Source: Acidobacteriota bacterium (GTDB lineage: Bacteria > Acidobacteriota > Terriglobia > UBA7540). Taken from it: 64,000 nucleotides of DNA. A program made the translations under genes and the position numbers. Where the stretch lies: contig CADDZC010000001.1 of assembly GCA_902812365.1 (NCBI GenBank), positions 1 through 64,000 of the forward strand. Direction: 5' to 3'. A model generated the notes under the pieces. The model was not told where the DNA came from and ran no database searches. It worked only from the letters and a program-made list of their open reading frames with translations. Shown here in pieces: positions 47,457 to 57,346 of this stretch (positions are counted from its first letter, which is position 1; every line of letters starts with the position of its first letter).

Positions 47457-48035
47457 TTACTGGGCGGGCAAAGTTGCGTCGACCGCCTTCAGCAACTCGG
47501 CGGCGGAGGGCATGTCGCCCGGATGGGTTCCGCGGTGAAGCCACAAAATCTTTCCCCCGGGCGCGACGAGCGCCGCCCCGGGAAGCTGCAGGATGTCCGT
47601 ATGCTTGCGGAAGGTACCCTCCAGGCTAACCCTACATCCGGCCGCGCTGGCTTCTTTCCGCCGCGCCCTCAAGCCGGGCGATGCGAAGATCATGTCTTTC
47701 CACAAGGCGCGACCGAAGCCCATGGCGCGATAGCTGGCCTTGTCCGGATCCGGGATGCAGGCCTGCTCGAAGCCGTACCGGCTGCAAAATTGCGCTGCCT
47801 CTGTCGCCGTCCCTTGCACAACGCACGCGACCCGCACACCTCGGCGCTCGAACTGTGCCCTCTGCTCGCGCAACTGCGCAAGTGTTTCCGCATAGAAAGG
47901 TCAGCCGAAATGGCGGAGCCAGACGACCAGCGCTGCTCCCTCCGCCCACAACTCGGCCAGGTGCCTCTCCTGGCCGCGGACGGTCAGGTAAACGAAGTCC
48001 GGCGCCGTACTGCCGATCTCAAGCGCAGGCGACAT
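47457..48035 (-). CDS. Redoxin-like (AhpC/TSA_2-type) candidate selenoprotein with in-frame TGA
   Basis: Reading through one in-frame TGA (47901-47903) gives 192 residues. The N-terminus is MSPALEIGSTAPDFVYLT, then LVVWLRHFG, the TGA as residue 45, then PFYAETLAQLREQRAQFERR and a normal thioredoxin-fold remainder (VVQGTATEAAQFCSRYG, PGAALVAPGGKILWLHRG). In AhpC/TSA_2 redoxins the peroxidatic Cys stands exactly there (RHFGCPFC), so the codon most likely specifies selenocysteine. The ATG at 48035 has GAGGG five bases upstream. A bacterial-SECIS-like hairpin follows the TGA. The C-terminal part alone begins only at a TTG inside the thioredoxin domain. A nonsense mutation or sequencing error remains possible. 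Confidence 0.75.
47865..47903 (-). promoter_or_regulatory. TGA codon and bacterial-SECIS-like hairpin
   Basis: After the TGA (47903-47901) and an 18-nt spacer lies a 7-bp stem, CTTGCGC (47882-47876) pairing with GCGCGAG (47871-47865), with one G-T pair. The loop is AGTT, so its second base is G. Bacterial SECIS elements sit within the coding region just 3' of the UGA, with a G near the start of the apical loop about 16-37 nt away; here the loop is 25 nt away. Confidence 0.6.
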
Positions 48036-48119
48036 TGAAACCCTCGCTGCTATTGTAACCCATCCGGCGCCCCAGGCAGAGCGGCGCCACCTTTGACTTT
48101 TGAGCCTGAGTACGATGGA

Positions 48120-49826
48120 ATGGCCTCGATGAGCAAAGCCCGCCGACCGCCCGCGGAGTTCCGCAGCCCTGAGCCGCCTGGCGGCACATCTCCTCGCCGG
48201 GACCCGGGCGCACCGGGGGCGGCCTCAGACGGTCCAGCCGCTCCCCGCAGTTGGACGACTTTTTCCGGTATTCCCGTCGAGCGCGTTTACACGCCGCGGC
48301 ACTTGGAAGGGTTCGAGTACGCGCGCGACCTCGGCGACCCGGGAGACTACCCCTATACGCGCGGCATCCACCGTACGATGTATCGCGGAAAGTTGTGGAC
48401 GATGCGCCAGTTTTCGGGTTTCGGCACCCCCGAAGACACCAATCGCCGGCTGCGATATCTTCTCGAACAAGGGCAGACCGGCCTTTCCATCGCCTTCGAT
48501 TTGCCCACGTTGATGGGCTATGACTCCGATCATGCGCTGGCCGAAGGCGAGGTCGGCAAGTGCGGGGTGGCAGTTTCGTCGCTCGCTGACATGGAGACGT
48601 TGCTGCGCGGCCTGCCCCTGGAAGACGTGACGGCCTCGATGACCATCAATTCCCCGGCGGCGGTCCTTTGGGCGATGTATCTGGTGGTGGCCGAGAAGTG
48701 CGGCGCCGATTGGCGGAAAATTTCGGGCACAATCCAGAACGACATCCTGAAGGAGTACATTGCCCAAAAGGAGTATATTTTCCCGCCCGAGCCTTCGATG
48801 CGGCTGGTGACCGACACCATCATTTTTGCAACCTGCGAAGTTCCGCGCTGGAACCCGATTTCGATCTCCGGCTATCACATTCGCGAGGCGGGATCCACGG
48901 CGGTCCAGGAACTGGCCTTTACCCTGCGCGACGCGATTGAATATGTCGAATGGGTGTTAAGACGAGGGCTCAACATCGACGAATTCGCCCCCCGCCTGAG
49001 CTTCTTTTTTAACGCCCACAACGATCTATTCGAAGAAGTCGCCAAATACCGCGCCGCCCGCAAGATATGGGCCCGGGTGATGCGCGAGCGGTTCGGGGCT
49101 CAAAATCCCCGGTCCTGGCACTGCCGGTTTCACACCCAGACGGCCGGATGCTCGCTGACGGCGCAGCAGCCTTACAACAACGTCGTCCGCACGACCATCC
49201 AGGCCCTGGCAGGCGTCCTGGGCGGCACCCAGTCGCTCCATACGAACTCCCTCGATGAGGCGTGGGCGCTGCCGACCGAATCCGCCGCCACGCTAGCCCT
49301 CCGGACTCAGCAGGTGATCGCTTATGAAAGCGGGGTGACGAACGTCGTTGACCCGCTCGGGGGCTCCTATTTTCTGGAAAAGCTGACGCTGGAAATCGAG
49401 CGGGCCAGTCTCGATTACATCCAGACTATCGACGGCATGGGGGGCATGATCGCGGCGATCGAGAAAGGTTTCCCGCAGCGCGAGATTCACGAGGCGGCGT
49501 ACCGCTACCAGCAGCAGGTTGAGCGGCAAGAGAAGGTTATTGTTGGCGTCAATCGCTTCGTCGAGGCGGACCCCATTCCCGTCCCGATTCTGGTGATTGA
49601 CGATAGCGCCGCCCGCCGCCAGCACGCAGCTCTGGCCCAGCTTCGGCGCCAGCGCGACAACCTCCGCGTGCGCACGGCGCTCGAGGCGCTCGAGGCGGCG
49701 GCGGCCACCGATGCCAATCTGATGCCTTTCATTCTCGAGTGCGTTCGCAGTTACGCCACCCTGGGTGAGATTTGCGATGTGCTGCGCCGCGTTTTTGGAA
49801 CCTATGAAGAACCGGCCACCGCGTGA
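48120..49826 (+). CDS. Methylmalonyl-CoA-mutase family large subunit
   Basis: About 568 residues forming the TIM-barrel substrate domain of a B12-dependent acyl-CoA mutase; the cobalamin-binding subunit is absent and must be encoded elsewhere. [43 protein letters not shown] (catalytic His) and [14 protein letters not shown] are family blocks. EPSMR keeps the Arg that binds the methylmalonyl carboxylate. The segment [10 protein letters not shown] has His (residue 84) where true MCMs have Tyr89, so the substrate may differ. The ATG at 48120 is preferred over a TTG at 48093; another ATG at 48129 is close. Confidence 0.88.
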   Translation: MASMSKARRPPAEFRSPEPPGGTSPRRDPGAPGAASDGPAAPRSWTTFSGIPVERVYTPRHLEGFEYARDLGDPGDYPYTRGIHRTMYRGKLWTMRQFSGFGTPEDTNRRLRYLLEQGQTGLSIAFDLPTLMGYDSDHALAEGEVGKCGVAVSSLADMETLLRGLPLEDVTASMTINSPAAVLWAMYLVVAEKCGADWRKISGTIQNDILKEYIAQKEYIFPPEPSMRLVTDTIIFATCEVPRWNPISISGYHIREAGSTAVQELAFTLRDAIEYVEWVLRRGLNIDEFAPRLSFFFNAHNDLFEEVAKYRAARKIWARVMRERFGAQNPRSWHCRFHTQTAGCSLTAQQPYNNVVRTTIQALAGVLGGTQSLHTNSLDEAWALPTESAATLALRTQQVIAYESGVTNVVDPLGGSYFLEKLTLEIERASLDYIQTIDGMGGMIAAIEKGFPQREIHEAAYRYQQQVERQEKVIVGVNRFVEADPIPVPILVIDDSAARRQHAALAQLRRQRDNLRVRTALEALEAAAATDANLMPFILECVRSYATLGEICDVLRRVFGTYEEPATA

Positions 49827-49868
49827 GGCCGCCAAACCCTTTCGGGTTCCCCAATTCAGGTGTCTTGC

Positions 49869-50438
49869 TTATCCCGGCCCGGTTTGGCGGAGGAGCTCGG
49901 CCAGCCGTGAAATCGGCAGCCCAACGACGTTGAAATAACACCCTTCCACACGCGTGACGAACTTTGAGGCCAGGCCCTGGATGCCGTAGCCGCCGGCTTT
50001 ATCCAAGGGTTCGCCGCTGGCCACGTAATCCTGGATCTCATTCTCGTCAAGTTTGCGAAAATATACCCACGTCGTTTCATGGTACTGGGCGATCAGGCGA
50101 TCCGGTGCCCTGACCAGGCAGATTCCGGTGATGACTCGATGGGCGGCGCCGGAAAGCCGGCGCAGCATTCGGACCGCGTCGGCGGCGTCCGCGGGTTTGC
50201 CGAAAATCTCTTCTTCGATCACCACCGCCGTATCGGCTCCGAGCACGACACTGGCCGGAGGGGCGGTGGCGGCCACGTCGAAGGCTTTCTGCCGCGCCAC
50301 TCTCTCCGCCAGTCGCTCGGCTGTCTCTCCCGGCTGCCGCTCTTCGCTGGCGCGGCTCGGGCGCACCTCAAAGTCCAGGCCGGCGGCCCTCAGCAGTTCG
50401 CGCCGGCGCGGGGAGCTCGAAGCAAGAATCAGCGTCAT
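49869..50438 (-). CDS. maf: Maf-family nucleotide pyrophosphatase
   Basis: 189 residues. ILASSSPRRRELLRAAGLDFEV is the invariant N-terminus; EERQPGETAERLAERVARQKA and the catalytic LGADTAVV, then GYGIQGLASKFV, follow. Maf proteins hydrolyse non-canonical or dTTP/UTP-type nucleotides to monophosphates. The start at 50438 coincides with the conserved N-terminus; a 99-codon upstream extension overlaps the DciA-like gene on the opposite strand and is not coding. Confidence 0.92.
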   Translation of the reverse strand: MTLILASSSPRRRELLRAAGLDFEVRPSRASEERQPGETAERLAERVARQKAFDVAATAPPASVVLGADTAVVIEEEIFGKPADAADAVRMLRRLSGAAHRVITGICLVRAPDRLIAQYHETTWVYFRKLDENEIQDYVASGEPLDKAGGYGIQGLASKFVTRVEGCYFNVVGLPISRLAELLRQTGPG

Positions 50439-50580
50439 GGGAACTTCATTGTAACGCCAAACCTCCGCGCCAAGATTGATGGAGCGGGTTGCGAGCCGAT
50501 AGAACCGTGTGGCGGGCATCGTTACGCGGCCTTCCATCGCTTCCGAAAGTTGTGTTAGACTACGCCCCTGCGGGTGGGAC

Positions 50581-50964
50581 ATGGAAGAGGTCGGCGAGAT
50601 TCTGGCGGCGCTGTTCAGACGGCGGCTGCGGAAAGAAGGATCGGGCGTCGTCGAAACGCTGGCTTGCTTTTGGCCGCGGGTGGTCGGCGCGGTTTTGGCG
50701 CAGAATTGCCGACCGGCGGTTTTCGCCCACGGCACGCTGACGGTGGTCGTCGACGATCAATCGTGGGCCGCGCCGCTGAACAGTCTGGCCGCGGCGGCAC
50801 TGACCCGCATCAACGGCTTTTTGGGCGCGGCCATCGTGCGCGATCTGCGGGTGAGAACCCAGCCGAGGTATGCGTCCGCCGCGTTCCGCGGGAAGAAGTC
50901 CGGCGCCTCCGCCTGGCTCCGGCCGCCGGCCGCCGGTACCTTTGGGCAACTCGGATCCGGCTGA
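50581..50964 (+). CDS. DUF721 (DciA-like) protein
   Basis: 127 residues. The pattern VVETLACFWPRVVGAVLAQNCRP followed by GTLTVVVDDQSWAAPLNSLAAAALTRIN is the DUF721 fold. DciA members load the replicative helicase in bacteria lacking DnaC; this identification is from the family and not tested here. The ATG at 50581 follows GGGTGGG. The frame opens further upstream without matching residues. It ends 34 nt before gatC. Confidence 0.78.
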   Translation: MEEVGEILAALFRRRLRKEGSGVVETLACFWPRVVGAVLAQNCRPAVFAHGTLTVVVDDQSWAAPLNSLAAAALTRINGFLGAAIVRDLRVRTQPRYASAAFRGKKSGASAWLRPPAAGTFGQLGSG

Positions 50965-50998
50965 ATCCGCCCGGCGGGCGGTCACACCCGAACTTACC

Positions 50999-51304
50999 AT
51001 GGCTCTCACCGAAAAGGACGTCCGCTACGTCGCCGCGTTAGCCCATCTGGAGTTGACCGCCGAAGAGGTCAGGAAGTTCCTGCCCCAGCTCGATTCGATT
51101 CTTGACTACGTCCAGAAAATGAACGAATTGGATACCAGCCACGTCGAACCCATGGCGCAGGTGGTTACCTCGGCGAGTGAGAACCCCGCCTTGCGCCCGG
51201 ACGTTTCGCGGAAGGCCTTGACCCCGGAACAGGCCACCGCGAACGCTCCGGAGTCCGCCGCCGGCTACTTCAAGGTGCCCCGAGTCATCGATCGGGAACG
51301 ATAA
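50999..51304 (+). CDS. gatC: Glutamyl-tRNA(Gln) amidotransferase subunit C
   Basis: 101 residues. LTEKDVRYVAALAHLELT, the FLPQLDSILDYVQKMNELD helix and the conserved tail PESAAGYFKVPRVID are all present. GatC stabilises GatA and GatB in the amidotransferase that converts Glu-tRNA(Gln) to Gln-tRNA(Gln), and often Asp-tRNA(Asn) too. It precedes gatA by 94 nt in the same orientation. Confidence 0.95.
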   Translation: MALTEKDVRYVAALAHLELTAEEVRKFLPQLDSILDYVQKMNELDTSHVEPMAQVVTSASENPALRPDVSRKALTPEQATANAPESAAGYFKVPRVIDRER

Positions 51305-51397
51305 GCAGCCGAAAGCCAGTGGCCGACCCGGGTGTCGGTGGTAGCGTGGTATCCGGCGTGCGCCTCCGGTGTTCGCCCTCAAGATACACGTTGCGGA

Positions 51398-52852
51398 ATG
51401 GACTTGACGAATCTGACCATCCCCGAAATTCGCAGCGCGTTGACGAGCCGGCGCGCCTCGGCCGAGGAGATCGTTCGCGCGCACCTGGTGAAGATTGAGG
51501 AACGCGACCGGGAAATCCACGCCTATCTGACCCTTTCGCCGGAAAGGGCGCTCGCCAAAGCCCGTGAGATTGACCATTTGGTTGCCTCCGGCGCGCCGTT
51601 GCCGCCGCTGGCCGGCGTGCCGATCGCCATTAAGGACGTGATCCTGACCCGCGGCGTGCGCACAACCTGTGCCTCGCGGATTCTGGACAACTACATTCCG
51701 CCCTACGACGCCACGGCCGTCGAGCGCCTGGAAGCGGCGGGAGCCTGCCTCCTGGGAAAGACCAACTGCGATGAATTTGCCATGGGGTCTTCCACGGAAA
51801 ACTCGGGTTATGGGCCGACGCGCAATCCCCACGACCTCGAGCGGGTGCCGGGCGGCTCGAGCGGCGGATCAGCGGCCGCCGTCGCCGCCCGGCTCGCCAC
51901 GGCCGCGTTGGGCTCGGATACCGGCGGTTCGATTCGACAGCCGGCGGCCTTCTGTGAAACGGTCGGGATGATGGGAACGTACGGGCGCGTCTCGCGGTAC
52001 GGCTTGGTGGCCTTTGCGTCCTCGCTCGACCATATCGGTCCGTTTGCCCGCACCGTCCGCGACGTGGCGCTGGTGTTGAGGACGATCGCCGGCCGTGATC
52101 CGAATGATTCGACGTCGGCCGATATTCCGGTTCCCGACTATGTCGCGGCTTTGGATGAAAGCGTGCGCGGCCTGCGCATTGGCGTGCCGGGCGAGTATTT
52201 TGCCGGGCTCAACGCGGAGATCGCCGATAATCTTCAAAAGGGGATCGATCTGCTGGCTCGGCTCGGCTGCCAGATCAAATCCGTCCGCTTGCCCCATACC
52301 GAGTACGCGATCGCCTGCTACTACATCATCGCCACGGCCGAAGCCAGCTCCAACCTGGCTCGCTACGACGGGGTGCGCTACGGCGTGCGCTCCACCGGCT
52401 ATCGTGATCTGCGCGAGATGTATGAGAAGACCCGCAACCGGGGGTTCGGGGCCGAGGTCAAGCGCCGCATCATGCTGGGGACCCACGTGCTCAGTTCCGG
52501 GTACTATGACGCCTACTACCTGAAAGCCCAGAAGGTGCGCACGCTGCTGGCGCGCGACTTTGTGCAGGCCTTTGAGGAGGTCGACGCCGTCGTGACGCCG
52601 ACGTCACCCATTCCTCCCTTCAAGATCGGCGAGCGGATTGATGATCCTCTGCAGATGTATCTGACCGACATTTATACCGTGACGGCGGATCTGGCCGGGG
52701 TGCCCGGCATCTCGGTGCCGTGCGGGCGCACGCGCAGCCTGCCCCATCTGCCGGTCGGCATGCAGCTGCTGGGAAAACACTTTGACGAAGCCAGCCTGCT
52801 CTGCATCGCCCACGCCTTTGAGCAGGCCGGCGGGTTTGCGGCGGGCTCGTGA
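51398..52852 (+). CDS. gatA: Glutamyl-tRNA(Gln) amidotransferase subunit A
   Basis: 484 residues of the amidase-signature family. The catalytic triad is Lys79 (AIKDV), Ser154 (PGGSSGGSAA) and Ser178 (GSDTGGSIRQPAAF), at the positions found in GatA of other species. It releases ammonia from glutamine for the tRNA-bound glutamate. gatC is directly upstream; gatB is not in this window, so the operon is split. The start at 51398 gives the expected N-terminus, and the upstream frame is non-coding. Confidence 0.97.
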   Translation: MDLTNLTIPEIRSALTSRRASAEEIVRAHLVKIEERDREIHAYLTLSPERALAKAREIDHLVASGAPLPPLAGVPIAIKDVILTRGVRTTCASRILDNYIPPYDATAVERLEAAGACLLGKTNCDEFAMGSSTENSGYGPTRNPHDLERVPGGSSGGSAAAVAARLATAALGSDTGGSIRQPAAFCETVGMMGTYGRVSRYGLVAFASSLDHIGPFARTVRDVALVLRTIAGRDPNDSTSADIPVPDYVAALDESVRGLRIGVPGEYFAGLNAEIADNLQKGIDLLARLGCQIKSVRLPHTEYAIACYYIIATAEASSNLARYDGVRYGVRSTGYRDLREMYEKTRNRGFGAEVKRRIMLGTHVLSSGYYDAYYLKAQKVRTLLARDFVQAFEEVDAVVTPTSPIPPFKIGERIDDPLQMYLTDIYTVTADLAGVPGISVPCGRTRSLPHLPVGMQLLGKHFDEASLLCIAHAFEQAGGFAAGS

Positions 52853-52891
52853 CGCCAGCCCGGCCGCTCAGGGCTCGGCCGGTGACCGCCC

Positions 52892-53806
52892 TCACCAGGT
52901 GATCTGCGGCGGAAAATACTCCGCGATCAGGTCTTCGTAGTAGGGCCTCAGTTCCTTCGTATTCGGGCGCTCGGCGCTCTTCGAATACAGATCGTACGGG
53001 TTGAACTCCCGCACCCAGTAAAACATTTCTTTGTCGTGTTCGTTCATCAGGTACTCGTACGCGCCTTCGCGATGAGCGGGATAGAATGAATGATAGCGCA
53101 GCATATAGAGGCCCTCTTCGGGCAAGTAATCTTTGGCGACGTGGTAGATATACTCGTCGTGGCCCCAGGAAAGGTCCACTTGATCAAGGCCGCATCCCTC
53201 TTCGTATACCCCCAACCGGGTCTGATATTCGGGCACTTGCGAGTCCGGATTGTCGCGGAAGAATTCGGGAAAGACGATCTTGTCTGACCAGGCACAGCCG
53301 ACGGGAAAGGTGTCTCCCACCACCGCCCACTGGGGCTCCCCCCAAAGGCACAAAATCTTACCCAGGTCGTGCACCAGGCCCGTCAGAATAAACCAGCGCG
53401 GGCGCCCGTCGCGACGGCACGCCTCGGCCGTCTGGAGGAGATGTTCGATTTGCGAAAGATCCGTGTCGGGGTCGCTGTCGTCCACGAGTTGATTCAGATA
53501 CTCCATCGCTTCCCAAACGCCCATCCGGCGGTGGTTGAGGCCCAGGTACTCCCGCTTCTTCTGTTTTACGAAATCCCGCGTCTGATACGTGTGATTGAGT
53601 CGATAAAACTCTTTCACCGTTGGCCGCGCCTCGGCTCGATAGTTGCGAAATTCTTCTTTCTTCTTGTGAGGATTCGCGGCGGTCAACCGTTCCGCCTCCT
53701 CTCGACCGGCGGTCTCAGGGTATCGCCGTTTTAGAAAATCTTCCCACTCATCCAGGCTCTTGAGCGGGGTTTGAGCGGCTGGGTCGTGCAGAATGTTTTC
53801 AGCCAT
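52892..53806 (-). CDS. myo-Inositol oxygenase (MIOX-type)
   Basis: 304 residues. The non-haem diiron ligands expected of MIOX all appear: His in IEHLLQTAE, His-Asp in GLVHDLGK, His in SWGHDEY, His in RYHSFYPAH and Asp in [25 protein letters not shown], the substrate loop, is close to the animal enzyme. MIOX cleaves myo-inositol to D-glucuronate with O2. The ATG at 53806 has GGAGGAG upstream; the 16 further codons are not family-like. Bacterial MIOX genes are uncommon. No glucuronate genes are next to it. Confidence 0.9.
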   Translation of the reverse strand: MAENILHDPAAQTPLKSLDEWEDFLKRRYPETAGREEAERLTAANPHKKKEEFRNYRAEARPTVKEFYRLNHTYQTRDFVKQKKREYLGLNHRRMGVWEAMEYLNQLVDDSDPDTDLSQIEHLLQTAEACRRDGRPRWFILTGLVHDLGKILCLWGEPQWAVVGDTFPVGCAWSDKIVFPEFFRDNPDSQVPEYQTRLGVYEEGCGLDQVDLSWGHDEYIYHVAKDYLPEEGLYMLRYHSFYPAHREGAYEYLMNEHDKEMFYWVREFNPYDLYSKSAERPNTKELRPYYEDLIAEYFPPQITW

Positions 53807-53870
53807 GACGGGTCTCCTCCCGGCCACCATACCACCGGTTGAGCCGGCTTTCAAATGCGAATCCGCAGAC

Positions 53871-55529
53871 CTACCGGCCCACCGGACGTTCGGAAAGCGG
53901 CGGCTTGGGTATTCCGCCGCTGGGTTTCTTCAGGGTGACGTCGTCGAAAAGCAGGTCCGGCACCGCCACCGAGATGACCGGACCGTTTCCCCACTGCGTG
54001 TTATACAGGGCGGCCTGGCTTGAAGCGGCGACGATGTCTTTGAAGGAGCCGGCGGTTAGGTCTTCCGTCTGCAGGCCGCGCACGAGCTCGCGGCGGCCGT
54101 CGGGAAACAGGCGATAAGCCTCGATGACCGTTCCAGCGCCGCCTAACGATGAGTTGGCCAGGCGTTCCACGACCAGGCCAAACGGCTGAGCGCGATCCTT
54201 GACCAGGCGGAGCAACCTCCGCCGCAGCGCCGGATTCGTCAGGCCCTTGTCGACGCTTACCAGCAGGTTGCTGGGCATCGCCCCCAAGCCGCGCCGATTG
54301 CCGCCAACCGGCACCACGCCGGAAACCGGATCGTGTGTCGAAAGGAGCGTCTTCAGCATCCCATTCTCCACCAACAGCTTCCGCCGGGCCGGCACCCCAT
54401 CATCATCCACCGCGAACGAGGCGACCAGCGGCGCGTTGCCGTAGCCACTCGCCGTCGGATCGTCAGCAACGCTCAGAAAGTCGGGCAACACGCGACCTCC
54501 CAGCTTATCTTGAAAGGAGTTTTTGACGCGGGAGTAATAGGTCTCGAACTGCGGGTTATCGGAAACTGGACGGTGCATGGCGATCAGATGCGGCGCGAAG
54601 ACCTGGGCGAACAGTTCGGCGGCGGCTTCGCCTTCAAAAAGCACGGGCCCGTTATATCGGTCCAGAAGGGGCGCATTGCGCAATTTCAATAAGCGTTCGC
54701 CCATCGCCTCGACCTGCGCGCTCAGATCGCCCGCGGCGGGCATCTCCTCCCACCGGGGCGCGTAAGCCCGAACGCTATCGTTCAGCGGCCTGCCATCCAC
54801 CGCTTGCGTGTTGGCGACCACGTTCACCAAGGCTACGGCCGCATTGCGGGTATATTCGGTGCCTTCGCTGTTGAGGTACCGGGTGTAGAGCCGGCTTGCC
54901 TGCGCGACGGCCATTTCGGAGTAGATGTCCGGCGTGTTCTTCAGCACGCCGGACAGCCATGCGGCCAGCTTCTCGGCGGCGGTAAGGTCCAGCGGCGCGG
55001 AGGCTTCCGGCTCGTGATGCTGGCTAGGCGGCACGGGCGCGAAATCGGGAACATCTTCGGTGGCGGTCTGGTTCTGGAGCACGGCGCGTTTCCGCGCCAG
55101 ATCCTCGAGCGCCCTCTTGTAAGCTGAGTCCGTGGCCAGCCAGAGCTGCCGGCGGAGGCCGAGATAGTCGTCATCGAGCGGGAGCTGAACCGCGCCGATG
55201 AGGCGGAAGGGAATGGTGACGAAATTCGTATTGTCAAGTTTCGGGCTTCCCACCCGGACCTCGACCGTCAGCATTCGCATGCGGAAGCGATTGCTTCCGA
55301 GCAGCGCCCCGAAGTCCGCCGAGGCGGTGACCAGCGTGAGGTCTTCGGCGCGATAGGCGATGAAATAGGGCTTCTCGAGATTTTTCAGTTGAAGCTGGCA
55401 CATGGAACGCCCGAGCTCGTCCCGTATGGCGCGCAAAACCACGTCCTCAGCGCCCCAAGCCGCCGTAGCCGTTAGCACCCGAACGGCGACCGCACTCCCG
55501 AGGGCGATTGCAATTAGGACTCGTGCCAT
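53871..55529 (-). CDS. TldE/PmbA-like peptidase-family protein, secreted
   Basis: 552 residues with a signal peptide (about 1-27, ending AWGAED). It has the TldD/PmbA fold ([58 protein letters not shown]), but the HEXXXH zinc site of TldD is replaced by AQVFAPH, so it is the non-catalytic TldE-type partner. It starts at the same base where the upstream TldD-like gene ends (TGATG). Exported TldD/E pairs of this kind are common in Acidobacteriota and probably process periplasmic peptides. The catalytic partner here is broken. Confidence 0.8.
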   Translation of the reverse strand: MARVLIAIALGSAVAVRVLTATAAWGAEDVVLRAIRDELGRSMCQLQLKNLEKPYFIAYRAEDLTLVTASADFGALLGSNRFRMRMLTVEVRVGSPKLDNTNFVTIPFRLIGAVQLPLDDDYLGLRRQLWLATDSAYKRALEDLARKRAVLQNQTATEDVPDFAPVPPSQHHEPEASAPLDLTAAEKLAAWLSGVLKNTPDIYSEMAVAQASRLYTRYLNSEGTEYTRNAAVALVNVVANTQAVDGRPLNDSVRAYAPRWEEMPAAGDLSAQVEAMGERLLKLRNAPLLDRYNGPVLFEGEAAAELFAQVFAPHLIAMHRPVSDNPQFETYYSRVKNSFQDKLGGRVLPDFLSVADDPTASGYGNAPLVASFAVDDDGVPARRKLLVENGMLKTLLSTHDPVSGVVPVGGNRRGLGAMPSNLLVSVDKGLTNPALRRRLLRLVKDRAQPFGLVVERLANSSLGGAGTVIEAYRLFPDGRRELVRGLQTEDLTAGSFKDIVAASSQAALYNTQWGNGPVISVAVPDLLFDDVTLKKPSGGIPKPPLSERPVGR

Positions 55530-57239
55530 CAGTTCGCGCTTCTTCCCGCCTCGACCGGCGGCAGAATGGGGGGCCGCTCCTCAGACTTGGACTTCTTTTG
55601 CACCTCGATTTGGGCGATGAGCACCGCGGGAGCCGAGGCCGAAACCGGCACCAGCCCGGATTCGGCCCCACAGATGCCATTAAACGTGGCCATCGCGTCG
55701 TCTCCGGCGATGATCCTGCTGAAGGTCGTCAGGGGCGTACCAATCAGATCCACGCCCCGCACCAATTGCTCGCGCCCGTCGGGATAGACCTTATAGACCA
55801 TGACCGGCAACACGTTGAAAGCGTTCGGCAACGTTCGGCCCGTCAGCGTAAAGCCGCCCTGAATGTCATCAAAGTAAAGCCCGAATGGCTTGCCGGCTTG
55901 CCGGATCTCGTCGATGAGCATCTTCTTGAGCTCGGCTGGAGTTACCGGGTGGGCCACCTCGACAATCAGGTTCGACTGGCGGGCCACGGGCATAAAGCCT
56001 TGTTGGCGGCGTCCGTGGCCGTTGGAGACCGGAAAGCCCTCGACGGGCATCCGTGACATCAAGAAATTCCTGAAAATGCCGCGATCGATCACCGTCACGC
56101 GCCGCGCCGTCAAGCCCTCGTTGTCGATCACGTAGGCTCCAGCCAGATCAGTGTCTCCCAGCCGGCGCCGCGTGGGATCGGAGTACACCGAAAAGCCCGC
56201 CGGCAACACCATCTGGCCCACCTTCTTTTTGAAGGTCTGGCCTTCCTCGGCTTCCTTTTGCCGATATCCTTCGACGCGGTGTCCCAAGACCTCGTGAAAG
56301 AACACGCCCGCGGCCCGCCCGGAGAGGATCGCTGGCCCCGTGTAAGGATCAACGATGGGCGCCACGCGCAAGGCTTCGAGATCGGCGATCATCTGTTTAA
56401 CCTTCGCCAAAACCACGCTGTCGCTCGGCAGGCCTTCCGGCGTAAACGAAAAGAACGACTCCTAGCGCGGCAGTTCCATCCCGTTGTCCGCCTTGGTCGT
56501 GGCCTCGATGAAGAGCCGGTAGTAGGGCTCCGACACCTGAAACTCGGAGCCGTCGCTGGCCGCGTACCAGCGGGTCTCGACGTCGGCGGTGAGGGTCGCC
56601 TGCGCCTGGTAGATGTCACCATGCGTGGAGAAGGGAGCCGTGTAGGCCCGGACTTTCCGTTCCCAAGCCGCCCGGTCCACCGACAGGGCGGTTAAAGGTC
56701 CGATGGAGTGGACGGGGGGTTCTCGTGAAAAATCATCCGATTGATCTTCCTGCTGCACCGCCACGCTGACGTCGGTTTTTTACCTTGGTCAGCTACTCGA
56801 CGGCGGTCTTATACCGCTGGTCTGTGTCGTACCACAGGATGCTGCGAACCGCTTCCGGGTCGTCGGTCACCGGAATCTGAGGAAAAGCCAAGGAATCGAC
56901 GTAGCTGACGCCCGGGCCGCCCAGGCGAATCGGGCGGGTGTTATCGAGGTGATAGTCTCCGACACGCAGATTAATATCCAGCTGCCGCGTGTGGGACTCG
57001 GTGCTGGAATTGAGGTCGCCGAACGACCCGACAACAAACACCGCCTGGTCGTCGGTGATTTCGTAGCTTAGGAAGTAGGGGGGAACCGGTTGCGACTTGA
57101 GCGTGGCGAGCGAGCGCAGGAGCTCTTCTCTCATGGCGGCGAGCAGGGGCGACGGAGTCGCCACCTGGCCGCTCGTCGGGAGTGGCACGGCGAGCATCAA
57201 TGTGAGAGAGAAGAAAAGAACCCGCGAGCCCGGTTTCAC
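55529..57239 (-). pseudogene. Decayed TldD-like peptidase gene, secreted
   Basis: Four conceptual fragments line up as one TldD-like protein: a signal peptide with an N-terminal domain (56793-57239), a middle part (56462-56764) and a C-terminal half (55529-56416). The last holds FFHEVLGHRVEG, the HEXXXH zinc site. Three lesions break it: TAG at 56793-56795, after AVE; a one-base gain in an A-run (T-run at 56776-56781 on the plus strand); and TAG at 56462-56464, after MELPR. Repair gives continuous homology through AVE-LTKVKTDVSVAVQQ and ELPR-ESFFSFTPEG. Base substitutions at two sites favour true decay over sequencing error. Confidence 0.75.
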
Positions 57240-57346
57240 TCACCGCCCCAAAAGCGCCCTCATGGTAAGCCCTCCGGCCGGCAGCGTCAAGGGTTTTCTC
57301 CACTTCGACTCTTCGCCGCGCCGGGCCGGCGCGGCCGCCCGGCGAG

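Noticed and set aside
55529-57239. TAG as pyrrolysine in the TldD-like gene
   Set aside because: There are two TAGs plus a frameshift, and TAG is an ordinary stop in neighbouring genes, so decay is simpler.
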